Shown piece by piece: positions 48,613 to 58,049 of a stretch of 64,000 nt of DNA (positions are counted from its first letter, which is position 1; each line of letters starts with the position of its first letter). Source of the DNA: Cryobacterium adonitolivorans (GTDB lineage Bacteria > Actinomycetota > Actinomycetes > Actinomycetales > Microbacteriaceae); the NCBI RefSeq assembly GCF_004402695.1, contig NZ_SOFL01000002.1, positions 188,956-252,955 on the forward strand, given 5' to 3'. A model generated the notes under the pieces. It was not told where the DNA came from and did not search any database. It saw only the letters and a program-made list of their open reading frames with translations. The position numbers and the translations under genes were made by a program.

Positions 48613-49497
48613 ATGACTGCAATCAACCTCGGCTTCCCTAGCGTTGCCTGTCCTGTTGTCGTCGAGCACGTCGACCTGTCGGTCGACGTGGCCGACGAGA
48701 TCAGTGCCCTGAACGACGTCGACCGCAAGGCCGAACTGCACACCCTCGAAATGAAGGCAATCCGCGACGGCACCGTCGCCAGCGTGCATTCCTGGGAGCT
48801 CGTGACGGCCGTAGACGGCCCCGGCACCCGCATGACCCTGTTCCTCTCCGGCTGCCTGCTGCGCTGCCAGTACTGCCACAACCCGGACACCTGGAAGATG
48901 CGTGACGGCCTGGTCACGCCCATCGACGACCTCGTCGCCCGCATGACCCGCTACCTCGGGGTCTTCAAGGCCACCAACGGTGGCCTCACCATCTCCGGCG
49001 GTGAACCGCTGATGCAGCCCGCTTTCGTGAAGCGGATGTTCAAGGAGGCGCACGCCCTGGGTGTGCACACCACCCTGGACACCTCCGGCTACCTCGGCAA
49101 AAGCGCCTCAGACGAGCTCCTCGACAATGTCGACCTGGTGCTGCTCGACGTCAAGTCGGGCCTGCCAGAGACCTACAAGAAGGTCACCGGTCGCGAGCTT
49201 GCGCCGACGATCGCCTTCGGCGACCGGCTCGCCGAGCGCAACATCCCGGTCTGGGTGCGGTTCGTGCTGGTGCCCGGGCTCACAGACGCCGTCGACAACG
49301 TCGAAGCTGTCGTCGACATCGTCGCGGGCTGGCCCAACGTTCAGCGCGTCGAGGTCCTGCCCTTCCACCAGATGGGCGAAGACAAATGGGACCGCCTGAG
49401 CATCCCGTACCCGCTGCATGGCGTGCACCCGCCGGAGAACGACGTGCTCAACCGGGTGCGCGGGCAGTTCGAGGCCCGGGGACTGACGGTCTTCTAA
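48613..49497 (+). CDS. pflA: Pyruvate formate-lyase activating enzyme (radical SAM)
   Basis: A 294-residue radical SAM enzyme that makes the glycyl radical on PflB. The 4Fe-4S ligands are Cys81, Cys85 and Cys88 in GCLLRCQYCHNP; SAM-binding strands TISGGEPLMQP and HTTLDTSGYLG follow. The N-terminus is about 45 residues longer than in E. coli PflA. Co-transcribed with pflB by position. Confidence 0.95.
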   Translation: MTAINLGFPSVACPVVVEHVDLSVDVADEISALNDVDRKAELHTLEMKAIRDGTVASVHSWELVTAVDGPGTRMTLFLSGCLLRCQYCHNPDTWKMRDGLVTPIDDLVARMTRYLGVFKATNGGLTISGGEPLMQPAFVKRMFKEAHALGVHTTLDTSGYLGKSASDELLDNVDLVLLDVKSGLPETYKKVTGRELAPTIAFGDRLAERNIPVWVRFVLVPGLTDAVDNVEAVVDIVAGWPNVQRVEVLPFHQMGEDKWDRLSIPYPLHGVHPPENDVLNRVRGQFEARGLTVF

Positions 49498-49638
49498 AAG
49501 TCCAACATCTGACACCCGACGAATACCGTCGGACCGTTCTCCGCGTTCGCCCAGGCCGATATCATCAACCACCACGCTCTGGACATGGCCGAGGGCAAGA
49601 CCTATGTGCCGGGTCATGTGCGGTCGGCGGCCGCAACT
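49498..49638 (+). other. Stretch with an unassigned coding remnant
   Basis: One frame reads TVGPFSAFAQADIINHHALD then MAEGKTY before the sequence becomes non-coding. It looks like the end of a gene that is otherwise gone; family unknown. Confidence 0.35.
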
Positions 49639-49979
49639 CTAGTCGCTGATCTCGATGGTGCCGTCGGGGGAGACGGGGAACCCCGGCGCGAAGGCGGCCT
49701 CCCACAGGTGTCCATCCGGGTCGGCGAAGTAGCCCGAGTAGCCACCCCACACCGCACGGGCGGCCGGTTTCACCAGCCGGGCCCCGATGGCGAGGCCGAT
49801 GTCGGCCGCCAGGTCGGCGTAGCCGAAGAGGCCGATCCAGGTGCCGCTGGTGCGGAACCAGGTGATGTCTGTGGACGGATCGCCACGTTGCTCCCAGCCG
49901 AGACTGGAGTAGAAGCGACCGCTCTGGCGAGGTCGGCCACCCCGAGGGTCACGATGGTGAAGCTGGCGGGGAGGCTCAT
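49639..49979 (-). pseudogene. VOC superfamily protein, frameshifted with an internal gap
   Basis: MSLPASFTIVTLGVADLARA is in one frame; a base is missing near 49917-49921 and the rest follows in another (RFYSSLGWEQRGDPSTDITW, then WRTSGTWIGLF-type strands and FADPDGHLWEAAFAPGF). Between IGL and GARLVKPA about 25 residues of the usual fold are absent. It ends TIEISD. Confidence 0.8.
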
Positions 49980-50009
49980 CGGCTTCTCTCCTGGTCTGGA
50001 GTCTGGAGC

Positions 50010-50573
50010 TTAGTACTCGGTCGCGCCTTCGGTGTCTTCGCCCCAGCTCACGATTCGCGGCGGCAGCGGGTACTCGTGGGTGCCGCTGGTGGCCAGCACC
50101 TCCACGCTCACGACGCGGGGTGCCGTTGTGCCGGCCCGGCTCACGAACCAGCCGCCGACGAGCACCACATCGCTCACCGTCGACGCGACGCCCACCCCGG
50201 TGACGGTGAACGGCCCGTAGGCCGGGTCGACGAAGAGCACCGAGATGAGGTCGCCATGCGCCACGGTGGGTGCATCGGCAGCCCGCGTGACGCCCGGCGC
50301 CTCGTCTTCCGCGCCACCGGCACTCGGCTCGAGAGTGCGCAGTGCCTGCAGTGATTTGTGCGGCTTGAGGTTCTGCTCGATGGAGCGGCCGCCGACGGTG
50401 AGCGTCTTGACGGACGCGGAAATGAAAGCGGTGCCGTCGATCGTGAAGGCGCCGTAGCGCTTGGTCAGGAACATCGCGGAGACACCGGTTCCGGATTCCA
50501 GGGCGTTGAGGGCATCCGTGAGTACCTTGACGTTGCGCCTGCTGGGCACATTGGGCATTGCCGGTCCGGCCAT
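50010..50573 (-). CDS. Conserved-looking protein of unknown function
   Basis: A 187-residue, strand-rich protein (MFLTKRYGAFTIDGTAFISA, VKTLTVGG, VSDVVLVGGWFV), with repeats of the theme D-x-A-Y-G-P-F-T-V-T-G that suggest a tandem beta domain. No signal peptide or membrane segment. AGGAGGAAAG directly precedes the ATG, so the start is firm. Family not recognised. It is divergent from the PBP gene. Confidence 0.7.
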   Translation of the reverse strand: MAGPAMPNVPSRRNVKVLTDALNALESGTGVSAMFLTKRYGAFTIDGTAFISASVKTLTVGGRSIEQNLKPHKSLQALRTLEPSAGGAEDEAPGVTRAADAPTVAHGDLISVLFVDPAYGPFTVTGVGVASTVSDVVLVGGWFVSRAGTTAPRVVSVEVLATSGTHEYPLPPRIVSWGEDTEGATEY

Positions 50574-50600
50574 CTTTCCTCCTGAGAACGTGACACGCAA

Positions 50601-50758
50601 CTCTAACGCTGCAGGAACCCGCGCCGACCGCGCGTGCGAGGCACGCCCCTGTTCGAGGGGTTCGGCAAGCCCCTAGCGAAGCGGAAGTTCGGGGCGTTGA
50701 CTGCAGCACACTGGCGCGATTCGGCGTGCCGGTGCGTGGAGGGGCGGACGTCGGAACC
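50601..50758. other. PBP leader with a small hairpin
   Basis: AGGGG (50656-50660) and CCCCT (50670-50674) bracket a short loop. GGAGGGG at 50738-50744 is the best Shine-Dalgarno and is nearest to the first of two duplicated ATGs. Confidence 0.4.
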
Positions 50759-50786
50759 ATGGTGAGCAACGAATGGTGAGCAACGG
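50759..50786. repeat. 14-bp duplication of the PBP start region
   Basis: ATGGTGAGCAACGA (50759-50772) is followed by ATGGTGAGCAACGG (50773-50786). The first copy opens a six-codon frame whose TGA overlaps the true start. Confidence 0.85.
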
Positions 50787-53037
50787 CACTAACGGTATAA
50801 ATGGAACGGGGGTCACACCGCTGCGGTCTTTCGGCGGTGTCGTCGGCGGCCTGATCGGCCTGGTCGCGACGAGCGCCATAGCCGGGCTGCTCGTCACCGC
50901 GAGCCTGACACCTGTCGTGGCACTCACCGGCGTGGCGACGACCAGCACGATCAACGTCTTCGAGACCCTGCCGGACTACCTGGAGATCGAGCCCCTCGCC
51001 CAACGCAGCAACATCTACGCCAGCCGCTCGGATGGGTCGCCGGTGCTGCTCGCGACCCTGTACGACCAAAACCGGGTCGAGGTCGGCTGGGACGATATCG
51101 GCCAGAACGTGAAGGACGCAGCAATTGCCGGGGAAGACCCGCGCTTCTATGAGCACGGCGGCGTCGACCTGCAGGGAACCGTGCGCGGCGCGTTGACGAC
51201 AGCGTTCAAGGGAAGCGTGCAGGGCGGCTCGTCGATCACGCAGCAGTACGTCAAGAACGTGCTCGTGCAAAAGTGCGAGATGCTGCCCACCGAGGAGGAG
51301 ATCTCGGATTGCTACGCCGCGGCCACGGTGACGACGGCGTCCCGCAAGCTCAAGGAAATGCGCATGGCGATAGGCGTGGAGAAGAAATACGCGAAGAACG
51401 ACATCCTGCGCCAATACCTCAACATCGCCGGCTTCGGCGGCCGCGTGTACGGGATCGAGGCCGCCGCCGCGTACTACTACGGGACCACGGCGGCCGGCCT
51501 CACGGTGGCGCAGGCGGCCAGCCTCGTGGCCATCGTGAACAACCCGGGCAAGTTCAGGCTCGACAGGCCGGCGAGCGAGGCCAATGGAGCGGCCAACGGC
51601 TACCAGGACAACCGGGAGCGCCGCGACTACATCCTCGGCGAGATGCTCAGATACGGCAAGATCACCCAGGCCGAGTTCGATGAGGCCATCGCGGCTCCCG
51701 TCGAGCCGACCATCAATGAGCCCAGCACCGGATGCCAGACCGCTGGGTCGAACGCGTACTTCTGCGACTACGTGATCCACATGCTGGCCAGCGACCCGGT
51801 CTTCGGCGCCGACGAGGAGACCCGGATCAAGCACATCCGTCGGGGCGGGCTCAGTGTGTACACCACCCTCGACCTCGACCTGCAGGACGCCGCGGTCAGG
51901 ACGCTGAACGAGAACGTCCCGAAGTCCCTCGCCGGCTGGGACGTTGGCGCAGTCATCTCCAGCGTCGAGGTCGGCAGCGGCCGGGTCCTCGCCATGGCGC
52001 AGAACAAGGACTACAGCCAGGACCCGGAGGTGCAGGCCGCGGGGAACAACTGGAGCAGCGTGAATTACAACACCGACTTCGCCACCGGTGGGTCCCGCGG
52101 TTTCCAGCCCGGCTCCACCTATAAGGTCTTCACTCTCGCTGAATGGCTGAGCACCGGCCATTCGGTGGACGAGCGCGTCGACTCCGCGCCCAGATCCGCG
52201 TGGGGGACCTTCAACGACAGCTGCCTCGGACCACAGAATTACGATTCGGAGGGCTGGAGTCCCAAGAATGACGCCAACGAATCCGGTGGCAATTACAGCG
52301 CGCTGGAATCCACCATCGGCTCGATCAACACGGGCTTCATCGGCATGGCCAAGCGGCTGGACCTCTGCGGCATCCGAAAGATGGCCGAGGCCTTCGGGAT
52401 GCACCGCGCCGACGGCGAGCCGCTGAGCCAGAGCGCGTCGGCCGTGATCGGCACGAACGAGGTCGCCCCGTTGAGCATGGCCGTCGCCTTCGCCGGCATC
52501 GCCAACAACGGTGTCACCTGCAGCCCGATCGTGATCGACCGGATGATCGGCGCCGACGGTACCGAGGTGCCGATTCCCACCTCGCGGTGCGCCCAGTCCG
52601 TCAGCCCGGATGTCGACCACCAGATGGTGGCGGCTCTCAGCCAGGTGATGACACGGGGCACCGCCGTGCAGTCGAACATCAGCACGGAGCCGCGGGTGCC
52701 GATGTTCGGCAAGACGGGAACCACCGACGGCGCCAAGGACACCTGGATGAGCGGGGCGAGCAGCAAGGTCGCGACCGTCGTCGGTGTCGTCACCGTCACC
52801 GGGAACGCCAATCAGCGCGCACGCAACTTCGAGAGCGGGCCCGCCGCCACGGCGCGGCACCGGATGTGGCCCGACGTGATGTCGGTGGCGAACGCGAAGT
52901 ACGGTGGCGATCCGTTCCCCGGGGTGTCGGTCATTCCTCCGCCGGAGGAGGAGTCAAGCGATGACGGCGACGAGGACTTCGACGATGACACCGACCAGGA
53001 CCCACAGGACCAGGACGATTCCGACGAGAACGACTAG
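50773..53037 (+). CDS. Class A penicillin-binding protein (transglycosylase/transpeptidase)
   Basis: A 754-residue cell-wall synthase. Membrane helix about 24-52, transglycosylase domain with EDPRFYEHGGVD, GGSSITQQYVKN and RMAIGVEKKYAKNDILRQYLN, transpeptidase domain with SxxK serine in PGSTYKVF (about 445), SIN in GSINTGF and KTG in FGKTGTTDG. The acidic tail (EESSDDGDEDFDDDTDQD and on) is disordered. It polymerises and crosslinks peptidoglycan outside the membrane. The start follows a duplicated ATG. Confidence 0.93.
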   Translation: MVSNGTNGINGTGVTPLRSFGGVVGGLIGLVATSAIAGLLVTASLTPVVALTGVATTSTINVFETLPDYLEIEPLAQRSNIYASRSDGSPVLLATLYDQNRVEVGWDDIGQNVKDAAIAGEDPRFYEHGGVDLQGTVRGALTTAFKGSVQGGSSITQQYVKNVLVQKCEMLPTEEEISDCYAAATVTTASRKLKEMRMAIGVEKKYAKNDILRQYLNIAGFGGRVYGIEAAAAYYYGTTAAGLTVAQAASLVAIVNNPGKFRLDRPASEANGAANGYQDNRERRDYILGEMLRYGKITQAEFDEAIAAPVEPTINEPSTGCQTAGSNAYFCDYVIHMLASDPVFGADEETRIKHIRRGGLSVYTTLDLDLQDAAVRTLNENVPKSLAGWDVGAVISSVEVGSGRVLAMAQNKDYSQDPEVQAAGNNWSSVNYNTDFATGGSRGFQPGSTYKVFTLAEWLSTGHSVDERVDSAPRSAWGTFNDSCLGPQNYDSEGWSPKNDANESGGNYSALESTIGSINTGFIGMAKRLDLCGIRKMAEAFGMHRADGEPLSQSASAVIGTNEVAPLSMAVAFAGIANNGVTCSPIVIDRMIGADGTEVPIPTSRCAQSVSPDVDHQMVAALSQVMTRGTAVQSNISTEPRVPMFGKTGTTDGAKDTWMSGASSKVATVVGVVTVTGNANQRARNFESGPAATARHRMWPDVMSVANAKYGGDPFPGVSVIPPPEEESSDDGDEDFDDDTDQDPQDQDDSDEND

Positions 53038-53044
53038 GCTCGCT

Positions 53045-56000
53045 CTAGGCGCTTTGTGTGGACCACAGGTCGAATTCGGTCGTGCCGGACCCGGCCGCCC
53101 GCCGCAGCGGCCGGGCTGCCGCGGCTGCCGCGGCTGCCGTGTTAACGCCCGCCGCACCGTCTGCTCTGGCCGCCTTGGCCTGTGCCCTGGCCCGGTCCCG
53201 TGCCACCGTGACCAGGTCCCACATCCCCTCACCCGTCACTGAGACCCCGCGGGCGCCCGAGCGCCTGGTGCGGCCACGCACCAGCATGAGCTCGGTCTGG
53301 AAGACGCCGCCGCCGATGCGCTCCTGGGCGTCGTGGAAGAACACCACGTTGGCCACCGGCCCGGTGCCGTCGTCGAGGCTGACGAACACCACTCGGCGCC
53401 CGTCGCGCATCGGCGGAGTGTTCGTGGCCCGGCGCACGCCGGCCAGGAGCACGTCGGTGCCGCCGGGCAGGGTGGCCAGCTGCGATGCCGGGGTGACGCC
53501 GAGCTCGGCGAACAGCGGGTAGTACTTGCGCATCCGGTGGCCGGAAACGGCCAGCCCGGTGTCGAGCAGTTCAAGGTCGGACTGGGTGCGACCGCGTAGC
53601 TGCAGCGAGGTGACGGCGTCGAAACGCGGACCTTCGTAGTCGAGCACCGGCAGCGGAACTTCGAAGGCCAGCTGGTCGTCGGCGATGGTGATGGCCGTGC
53701 CCCGCAGCGACTGGATGTGGGCGAGCAGCTCGTGCCGTCGGGTGCGGTCGTGATCGATGAAACTGTCCAGCGCACCGACCCGGGCGAGGGCCTCGAAGGT
53801 GCGGCGGCGCGGGTGTACCCGGTCCCGAAAGTCCTGCAGCGAGGTGAACGGCTGGTGCCGCACGATGCGGGCACGTTCGGCGTCGCTCGAGCCCGAGAGC
53901 TCTGGCAGCGGCATTCGGATGCCCTGACCGTCGCCGACGGACTCGACCCTGTAGTCGAGGGCGCTGCGCTGCACGTCGAGGCCGAGCACCGGCACGCCGA
54001 GCACCCGCGCCTCGGCCACGAGGAGGTCTTTGGGCCACATGCCCGGATCGTGGGTGAGTAGGCCGGCCAGGAACGCCGCCGGGTGGTGGGTCTTCAGCCA
54101 GGCGGACTGGTAGGTGGGCAGGGCGAACGCCGCCCCGTGCGCCTTGGCGAAGCCGAAGCTGCCGAATCCGGCCAGCACGGTCCAGACCCTGCCTATCGTG
54201 CCGGCATCGAACCCGCGGCCGAGGGCGTGCTCGCGCACGTACGCCTCGATGACGCTCAGCTGCTCCGGCCGGCCCAGGTGCCGGCGCAGCACGTCGGCGT
54301 GGCCGAGCCCGCAGCCGGTGAGCTCGTCGAAGAGGCGCATCACCTGTTCGTGGAAGATGACGACGCCGTTGGTCTCGCGCAGGATCGGCTCGAAGCGCGG
54401 ATGGATGTAATCGGGCGCGACCTCGCCGTGCCCTGCCTCGAGGTAGCGCAGTGGCATGTTGTTCTGCATCGGCCCGGGGCGGAACAGCGAGATCTCCACG
54501 GTGAGGTCGTTGAACACCTCCGGCTGCAGCTTGCCCACCAGTTCCATCTGGCCGGGGGATTCGATCTGGAAGATGCCCAGGGTGCGAGTGGAGCGGATGA
54601 GTTCGAAGGTGGCCTGGTCGTCCAGCGGCACCCGGTCCAGGTCGATGTGCTCGCCGGTGAGCCGGTGGTGTTCCTCCACGGCGTGGGCCATGGCCGACTG
54701 CATGCGCACGCCGAGGATGTCGAGCTTGATCAGGCCCATCGGGTCCATGTCGTGCTTGTCGAACTGCGACATCGGCAGGCCCATCCCGGAGGCCTGCACC
54801 GGGGTGCGATCCAGCAGCGAGGCGTCGGAGAGGATGACACCGCAGGGATGCACCGAGATATGCCGGGGCAGCCTGTCGAGCCTGGCGGTGAGGTCCACCA
54901 GCAGGTCGAGCTGCGCCGACTCGCGCACCTCGGTGGCCAGCTCCTCCAGCTCCGGCTTCTCGGCCAGGGCCGCACGGAAGTCACGCGCATTGAACCGCCA
55001 CATCTGCTTCGCGATCGCGGCGACCTGGGTGTCCGGCATGCCCAGCGCCAGTCCCGCGTCGCGCACGGCGCCGCGACCCCGGTAGGCGTTGGTCATCGAC
55101 ATCAGCGAGACCCTGCTGGCGCCGAAGGTCTCGAAGACCTTGCGGTAGATGTCGTGCCGCCTGGCCGATTCCACATCGAGGTCGATGTCGGGCAGCGTCT
55201 GCCGTTCGGGCGAGAGGAAGCGCTCCCAGAGCAGGCCGTTTCCGATGGGTTCCACCGACGAGGTGTGCAGGGCGTAGTTGAGCACCGAACCGACGCCGGA
55301 GCCGCGGGCCTGGATGCGGATGCCCATGCCGCGCACGATGTCGGCGACCGCGGCCACCGTGAGGAAGTAGCCGGCGAATCCGAGCGATTCAACCGTGGCC
55401 ATCTCATGGGCGAGCCTGTCGTGCGCCGCCGTGAGCCCGTGGCGCCCGGCGTCGGCGTAGCGTTCGTCGATGCCGTGGCGGGCGCGGGCCCACAGCTCGG
55501 CGAGCGGGTCGCGGGTGACGCCGATCACGCTCGCTTCCGGCATCCGCGGCCGGCCGAGCCCGATGTCGCCGATGGGGTCCAGCGCACAGCGATCCGCGAG
55601 GTCGTGGGTGTCGCGCAGCAGCCGGGCCAGCGCACCATCGCTGTGTTGACCGGCGTCGACCACCATGCGGGCCACCTGCCGCATGGCGGCGGCCGGCTTC
55701 AACCAGGCCTGGCCGTTCACCTGCAGGGGACCGGCCTCGGTCTGGGAGTGCTGCGGCCCGGCGCCCTGCGGTCCGGCGAGCTGCGGTCCGGCGAGCTGCG
55801 CGAGTGGCGTGAGGTTCCTGGCCGCGTCGGCGAGGTCGGCGGTCACCGCCTCATCGGCGGTGCCGTAGCGCACGGCGTTGCTGAGCACGGCGGGCAGCCG
55901 GGCATACTCGGCGAGGGCGAGCATCCGCGTGGCCGGTGCGACGCTGCCCGGCATGCCCGGTTCGGTGAGATGGCAGACGACCTCGAGCGCGAGCGAGTGC

Positions 56001-56560
56001 GGCGGCATGATCCGTTGCCACTCGACAAGGTTCGCCCTGGCCCGCGGGTTGTCCCGGCGCTCGACGGCGTGACCGACATCGGAGGCCGGGCCGAGCAGCA
56101 CCGTCAACGAGTCCAATCCGGCCAGCTGGGCGAGACGACGGCGCGGGATGCTCGGCGGGTGGCCGGGCAGGCGCGCCGTGGTTTCGTGAGCGCTGGAGAC
56201 GGCCCGGCAGAGAGCGGCGTAGCCGCGGCCGCCGCTGCTCTGACCAGCATTGCGCTGACCAGCATTGCCCTGGCCAGTATTGCCCTGACCAGCACTGCCG
56301 CCGTGCGCCAGCACCACCACCCGGCCGAGCGGGGCGAGGGTGTCGTCGTCGTGCACCTCGAGGTCGGCGCCGAGCCCCGGGCTGATACCGGCGGCCACGC
56401 AGGCGCGCACGTGCTTGACGGCCCCGTACAGGCCGTCCCGGTCGGTGACGGCCAGGAAGGTCGCCCCGTCGGCGGCCGCCTGCTCGGCGAGCGCCTCCGG
56501 CAGGGTCACGCCATAGTGCGTCGAGTAGGCGCTGGCGACGTGCAGGTGCGGAAAGCTCAT
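53045..56560 (-). CDS. dnaE2: Error-prone DNA polymerase DnaE2
   Basis: A 1171-residue C-family polymerase of the DnaE2 type. PHP domain at the N-terminus (FPHLHVASAYSTHYGVTLPE), palm motif TLPDIDLDVESARR with its aspartates, DIYRKVFETFG, and FHEQVMRLFDELTG. Two low-complexity inserts: near residue 80 a run of GQGNAGQ-type units, and near 265 repeated LAGPQ. GGGGGTGA precedes the ATG by 7 nt, right after the DUF6504 stop. With the LexA box in front, this is an SOS mutasome polymerase; imuA/imuB are not here. Confidence 0.93.
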   Translation of the reverse strand: MSFPHLHVASAYSTHYGVTLPEALAEQAAADGATFLAVTDRDGLYGAVKHVRACVAAGISPGLGADLEVHDDDTLAPLGRVVVLAHGGSAGQGNTGQGNAGQRNAGQSSGGRGYAALCRAVSSAHETTARLPGHPPSIPRRRLAQLAGLDSLTVLLGPASDVGHAVERRDNPRARANLVEWQRIMPPHSLALEVVCHLTEPGMPGSVAPATRMLALAEYARLPAVLSNAVRYGTADEAVTADLADAARNLTPLAQLAGPQLAGPQGAGPQHSQTEAGPLQVNGQAWLKPAAAMRQVARMVVDAGQHSDGALARLLRDTHDLADRCALDPIGDIGLGRPRMPEASVIGVTRDPLAELWARARHGIDERYADAGRHGLTAAHDRLAHEMATVESLGFAGYFLTVAAVADIVRGMGIRIQARGSGVGSVLNYALHTSSVEPIGNGLLWERFLSPERQTLPDIDLDVESARRHDIYRKVFETFGASRVSLMSMTNAYRGRGAVRDAGLALGMPDTQVAAIAKQMWRFNARDFRAALAEKPELEELATEVRESAQLDLLVDLTARLDRLPRHISVHPCGVILSDASLLDRTPVQASGMGLPMSQFDKHDMDPMGLIKLDILGVRMQSAMAHAVEEHHRLTGEHIDLDRVPLDDQATFELIRSTRTLGIFQIESPGQMELVGKLQPEVFNDLTVEISLFRPGPMQNNMPLRYLEAGHGEVAPDYIHPRFEPILRETNGVVIFHEQVMRLFDELTGCGLGHADVLRRHLGRPEQLSVIEAYVREHALGRGFDAGTIGRVWTVLAGFGSFGFAKAHGAAFALPTYQSAWLKTHHPAAFLAGLLTHDPGMWPKDLLVAEARVLGVPVLGLDVQRSALDYRVESVGDGQGIRMPLPELSGSSDAERARIVRHQPFTSLQDFRDRVHPRRRTFEALARVGALDSFIDHDRTRRHELLAHIQSLRGTAITIADDQLAFEVPLPVLDYEGPRFDAVTSLQLRGRTQSDLELLDTGLAVSGHRMRKYYPLFAELGVTPASQLATLPGGTDVLLAGVRRATNTPPMRDGRRVVFVSLDDGTGPVANVVFFHDAQERIGGGVFQTELMLVRGRTRRSGARGVSVTGEGMWDLVTVARDRARAQAKAARADGAAGVNTAAAAAAAARPLRRAAGSGTTEFDLWSTQSA
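56218..56300. repeat. Short tandem units inside dnaE2
   Basis: CTGACCAGCATTGC-type 15-mers recur (about 56240-56300), encoding the GQGNAGQ run near the N-terminus of DnaE2. Confidence 0.65.
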
Positions 56561-56567
56561 CGCGGCG

Positions 56568-56840
56568 TCACCCCCAGTCGAGCGCGAGCACCCAGGTGCC
56601 GTCGGCGTCGTGGCGCAGGTCGTAGCGGTGCTGGTCCTCGCCGCCCCTGGCGGCATCTACCCGCCACAGTTCGGTGTCGATGCGGGTGGGAGTGCCGTTG
56701 TTCTCCCACCACCGGGTGCGGGTGAAGACGGCCTGGGGCTGTCCGATGACAACATGTTCGAATCGGTCCCAGACGAAGGCCCGGGGGTCCCCGTCGGCGG
56801 AGAGCTCAACCTGCACCGTGGTATCGATAATCTGGGGCAT
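56568..56840 (-). CDS. DUF6504-type small protein, SOS-controlled (paralogue 2, dnaE2 leader)
   Basis: A 90-residue protein with VQVELSADGDPRAFVWDRFE, a central WWENNGTPTRIDTELWRVDA, and the end YDLRHDADGTWVLALDWG. It is the family usually next to actinobacterial mutasome genes. AAGGTGA lies 5 nt before the ATG. Its stop is 7 nt before dnaE2, and a LexA box is 26 nt upstream, so it leads an SOS operon. Confidence 0.8.
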   Translation of the reverse strand: MPQIIDTTVQVELSADGDPRAFVWDRFEHVVIGQPQAVFTRTRWWENNGTPTRIDTELWRVDAARGGEDQHRYDLRHDADGTWVLALDWG

Positions 56841-56865
56841 GGGGTCACCTTCCGCGGATCACTTC

Positions 56866-56877
56866 GAACAAATGTTC
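56866..56877. promoter_or_regulatory. LexA (SOS) box of the DUF6504-dnaE2 operon
   Basis: GAACAAATGTTC, part of the 16-bp palindrome TCGAACAAATGTTCGA (56864-56879). It matches the actinobacterial SOS consensus fully. Confidence 0.9.
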
Positions 56878-57010
56878 GACCTTCGGAGTGTACGTCACTC
56901 CTCCGACAGACGCCAGCGGAGCAGGTCACGCCGAGCCAACCGTTGGCGCAGGGGTAGCCCGCACGGCGGTGCGGGGGTGTTCCACGTCGACGAATCGAGA
57001 ATTCCTGCAC

Positions 57011-57250
57011 GTCAATCCACTCTTCGCCCGACCCAGTGAGGAGTACTTCCTCTTCCTGCGGCTCGGTTTCGAGGGCTACCGGATCGTGCAACAGGCGTCA
57101 CAGGACGTCGCCATGTACCTGTCCAAGGGCATCGCTGAGTACGGCGCCTTCACCCTGATGAGTGACGGATCCGACATCCCGGTGTTCGCCTGGGCTGCTG
57201 AGGTGCGCACTGGATCGCCGCTGACGTCGCGCACCGAATTCGGACACTGA
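57011..57250 (+). pseudogene. Glutamate decarboxylase fragment
   Basis: In one frame: FLRLGFEGYRIVQQASQDVA, then MYLSKGIAEYGAFTLMSDGS, DIPVFAW, which matches the C-terminal half of GadB-type enzymes. Everything before the NPLFARPSEEYF stretch, including the PLP lysine, is missing, and the frame ends early. Confidence 0.75.
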
Positions 57251-57358
57251 TCGTTGTGTCCGGTTTGAAGGAGGGGTATTTGTCCCAATTCCGAGCCGGC
57301 CGAGCGTAGCATTTGCGTGGGGCGTATTTGATACCGGCGCTCCCGTAAGAAGGTACTC

Positions 57359-58049
57359 ATGACACTCAAGGTTGAGTCTCACGACGTGAGATCCCAGACT
57401 GGTGAGGCTCAGTCCGCGGAGGTTGTGAAGGCCGAGAACCCGGTCGCGCTGGTGACCGGAGCCGGCTCGGCGATGGGGCGGGCGGTCATCACCTACCTTC
57501 TCGCAGGTCGTCGACTCCTTCGGCAGGCTCGACGCCGCCGTGCTACTGGCGGAAATCGGCGGGTCTCCCGCCCTGCACGGGCCGGGAACCGTGGCCGAAG
57601 GTGAGCACCTCCTCGCCCGCAACCTCAACAGCGTTGCCCTGGGCATCCAGGCTGCAGTAGAGGGTCTGTCCATCGACGGACACCGGAGCATCGTGGCGAC
57701 GTCGTCCGTTGCCGGTCTGCTCGCCGATCCCGGTAACTGGGCCTATCACGCGTCGAAGATCGCCATGATCGACCTCGTGCGCTCCTCCGCACTGACCTAC
57801 GCGGCCAGGGGCATCCGGGTGAACACCGTGGCCTCCGGCCTGCTCCGGACGGACGATCCGGATGAAAGCCCGGCCAACCAGACCTTCGGACGGGACTTCT
57901 CCCGTCGGATCCCGCTCTTCAGGCTGGCCCAGCCGTCGGAGATCGCGTCCGTGATAGCGTTCCTGATCTCCCCGGCAGCGTCGTATGTGACGGGCGCCAG
58001 GCTCGCCGTGGACGGCGGGTTGACGGCATCCGCCGGGCTTGTATTCTGA
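57359..58049 (+). pseudogene. SDR-family dehydrogenase, internally deleted and frameshifted
   Basis: The N-terminus keeps the cofactor loop ([17 protein letters not shown], 57450-57500) and then runs into a shift at about 57505, after which [34 protein letters not shown] and GARLAVDGG continue in another frame. About 60 residues between are missing. The active-site Y-x-x-x-K survives, so the 3' part is recently inactivated. A GTG-led frame from 57540 could still yield 169 residues. Confidence 0.75.

Noticed and set aside
49639..52860. Minus-strand open frame of 1073 codons opposite the PBP
   Set aside because: Only its last 100 residues (VOC remnant) look like protein; the rest is antisense to the PBP.
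54083..56725. Plus-strand open frame of 880 codons opposite dnaE2
   Set aside because: Antisense shadow of dnaE2.
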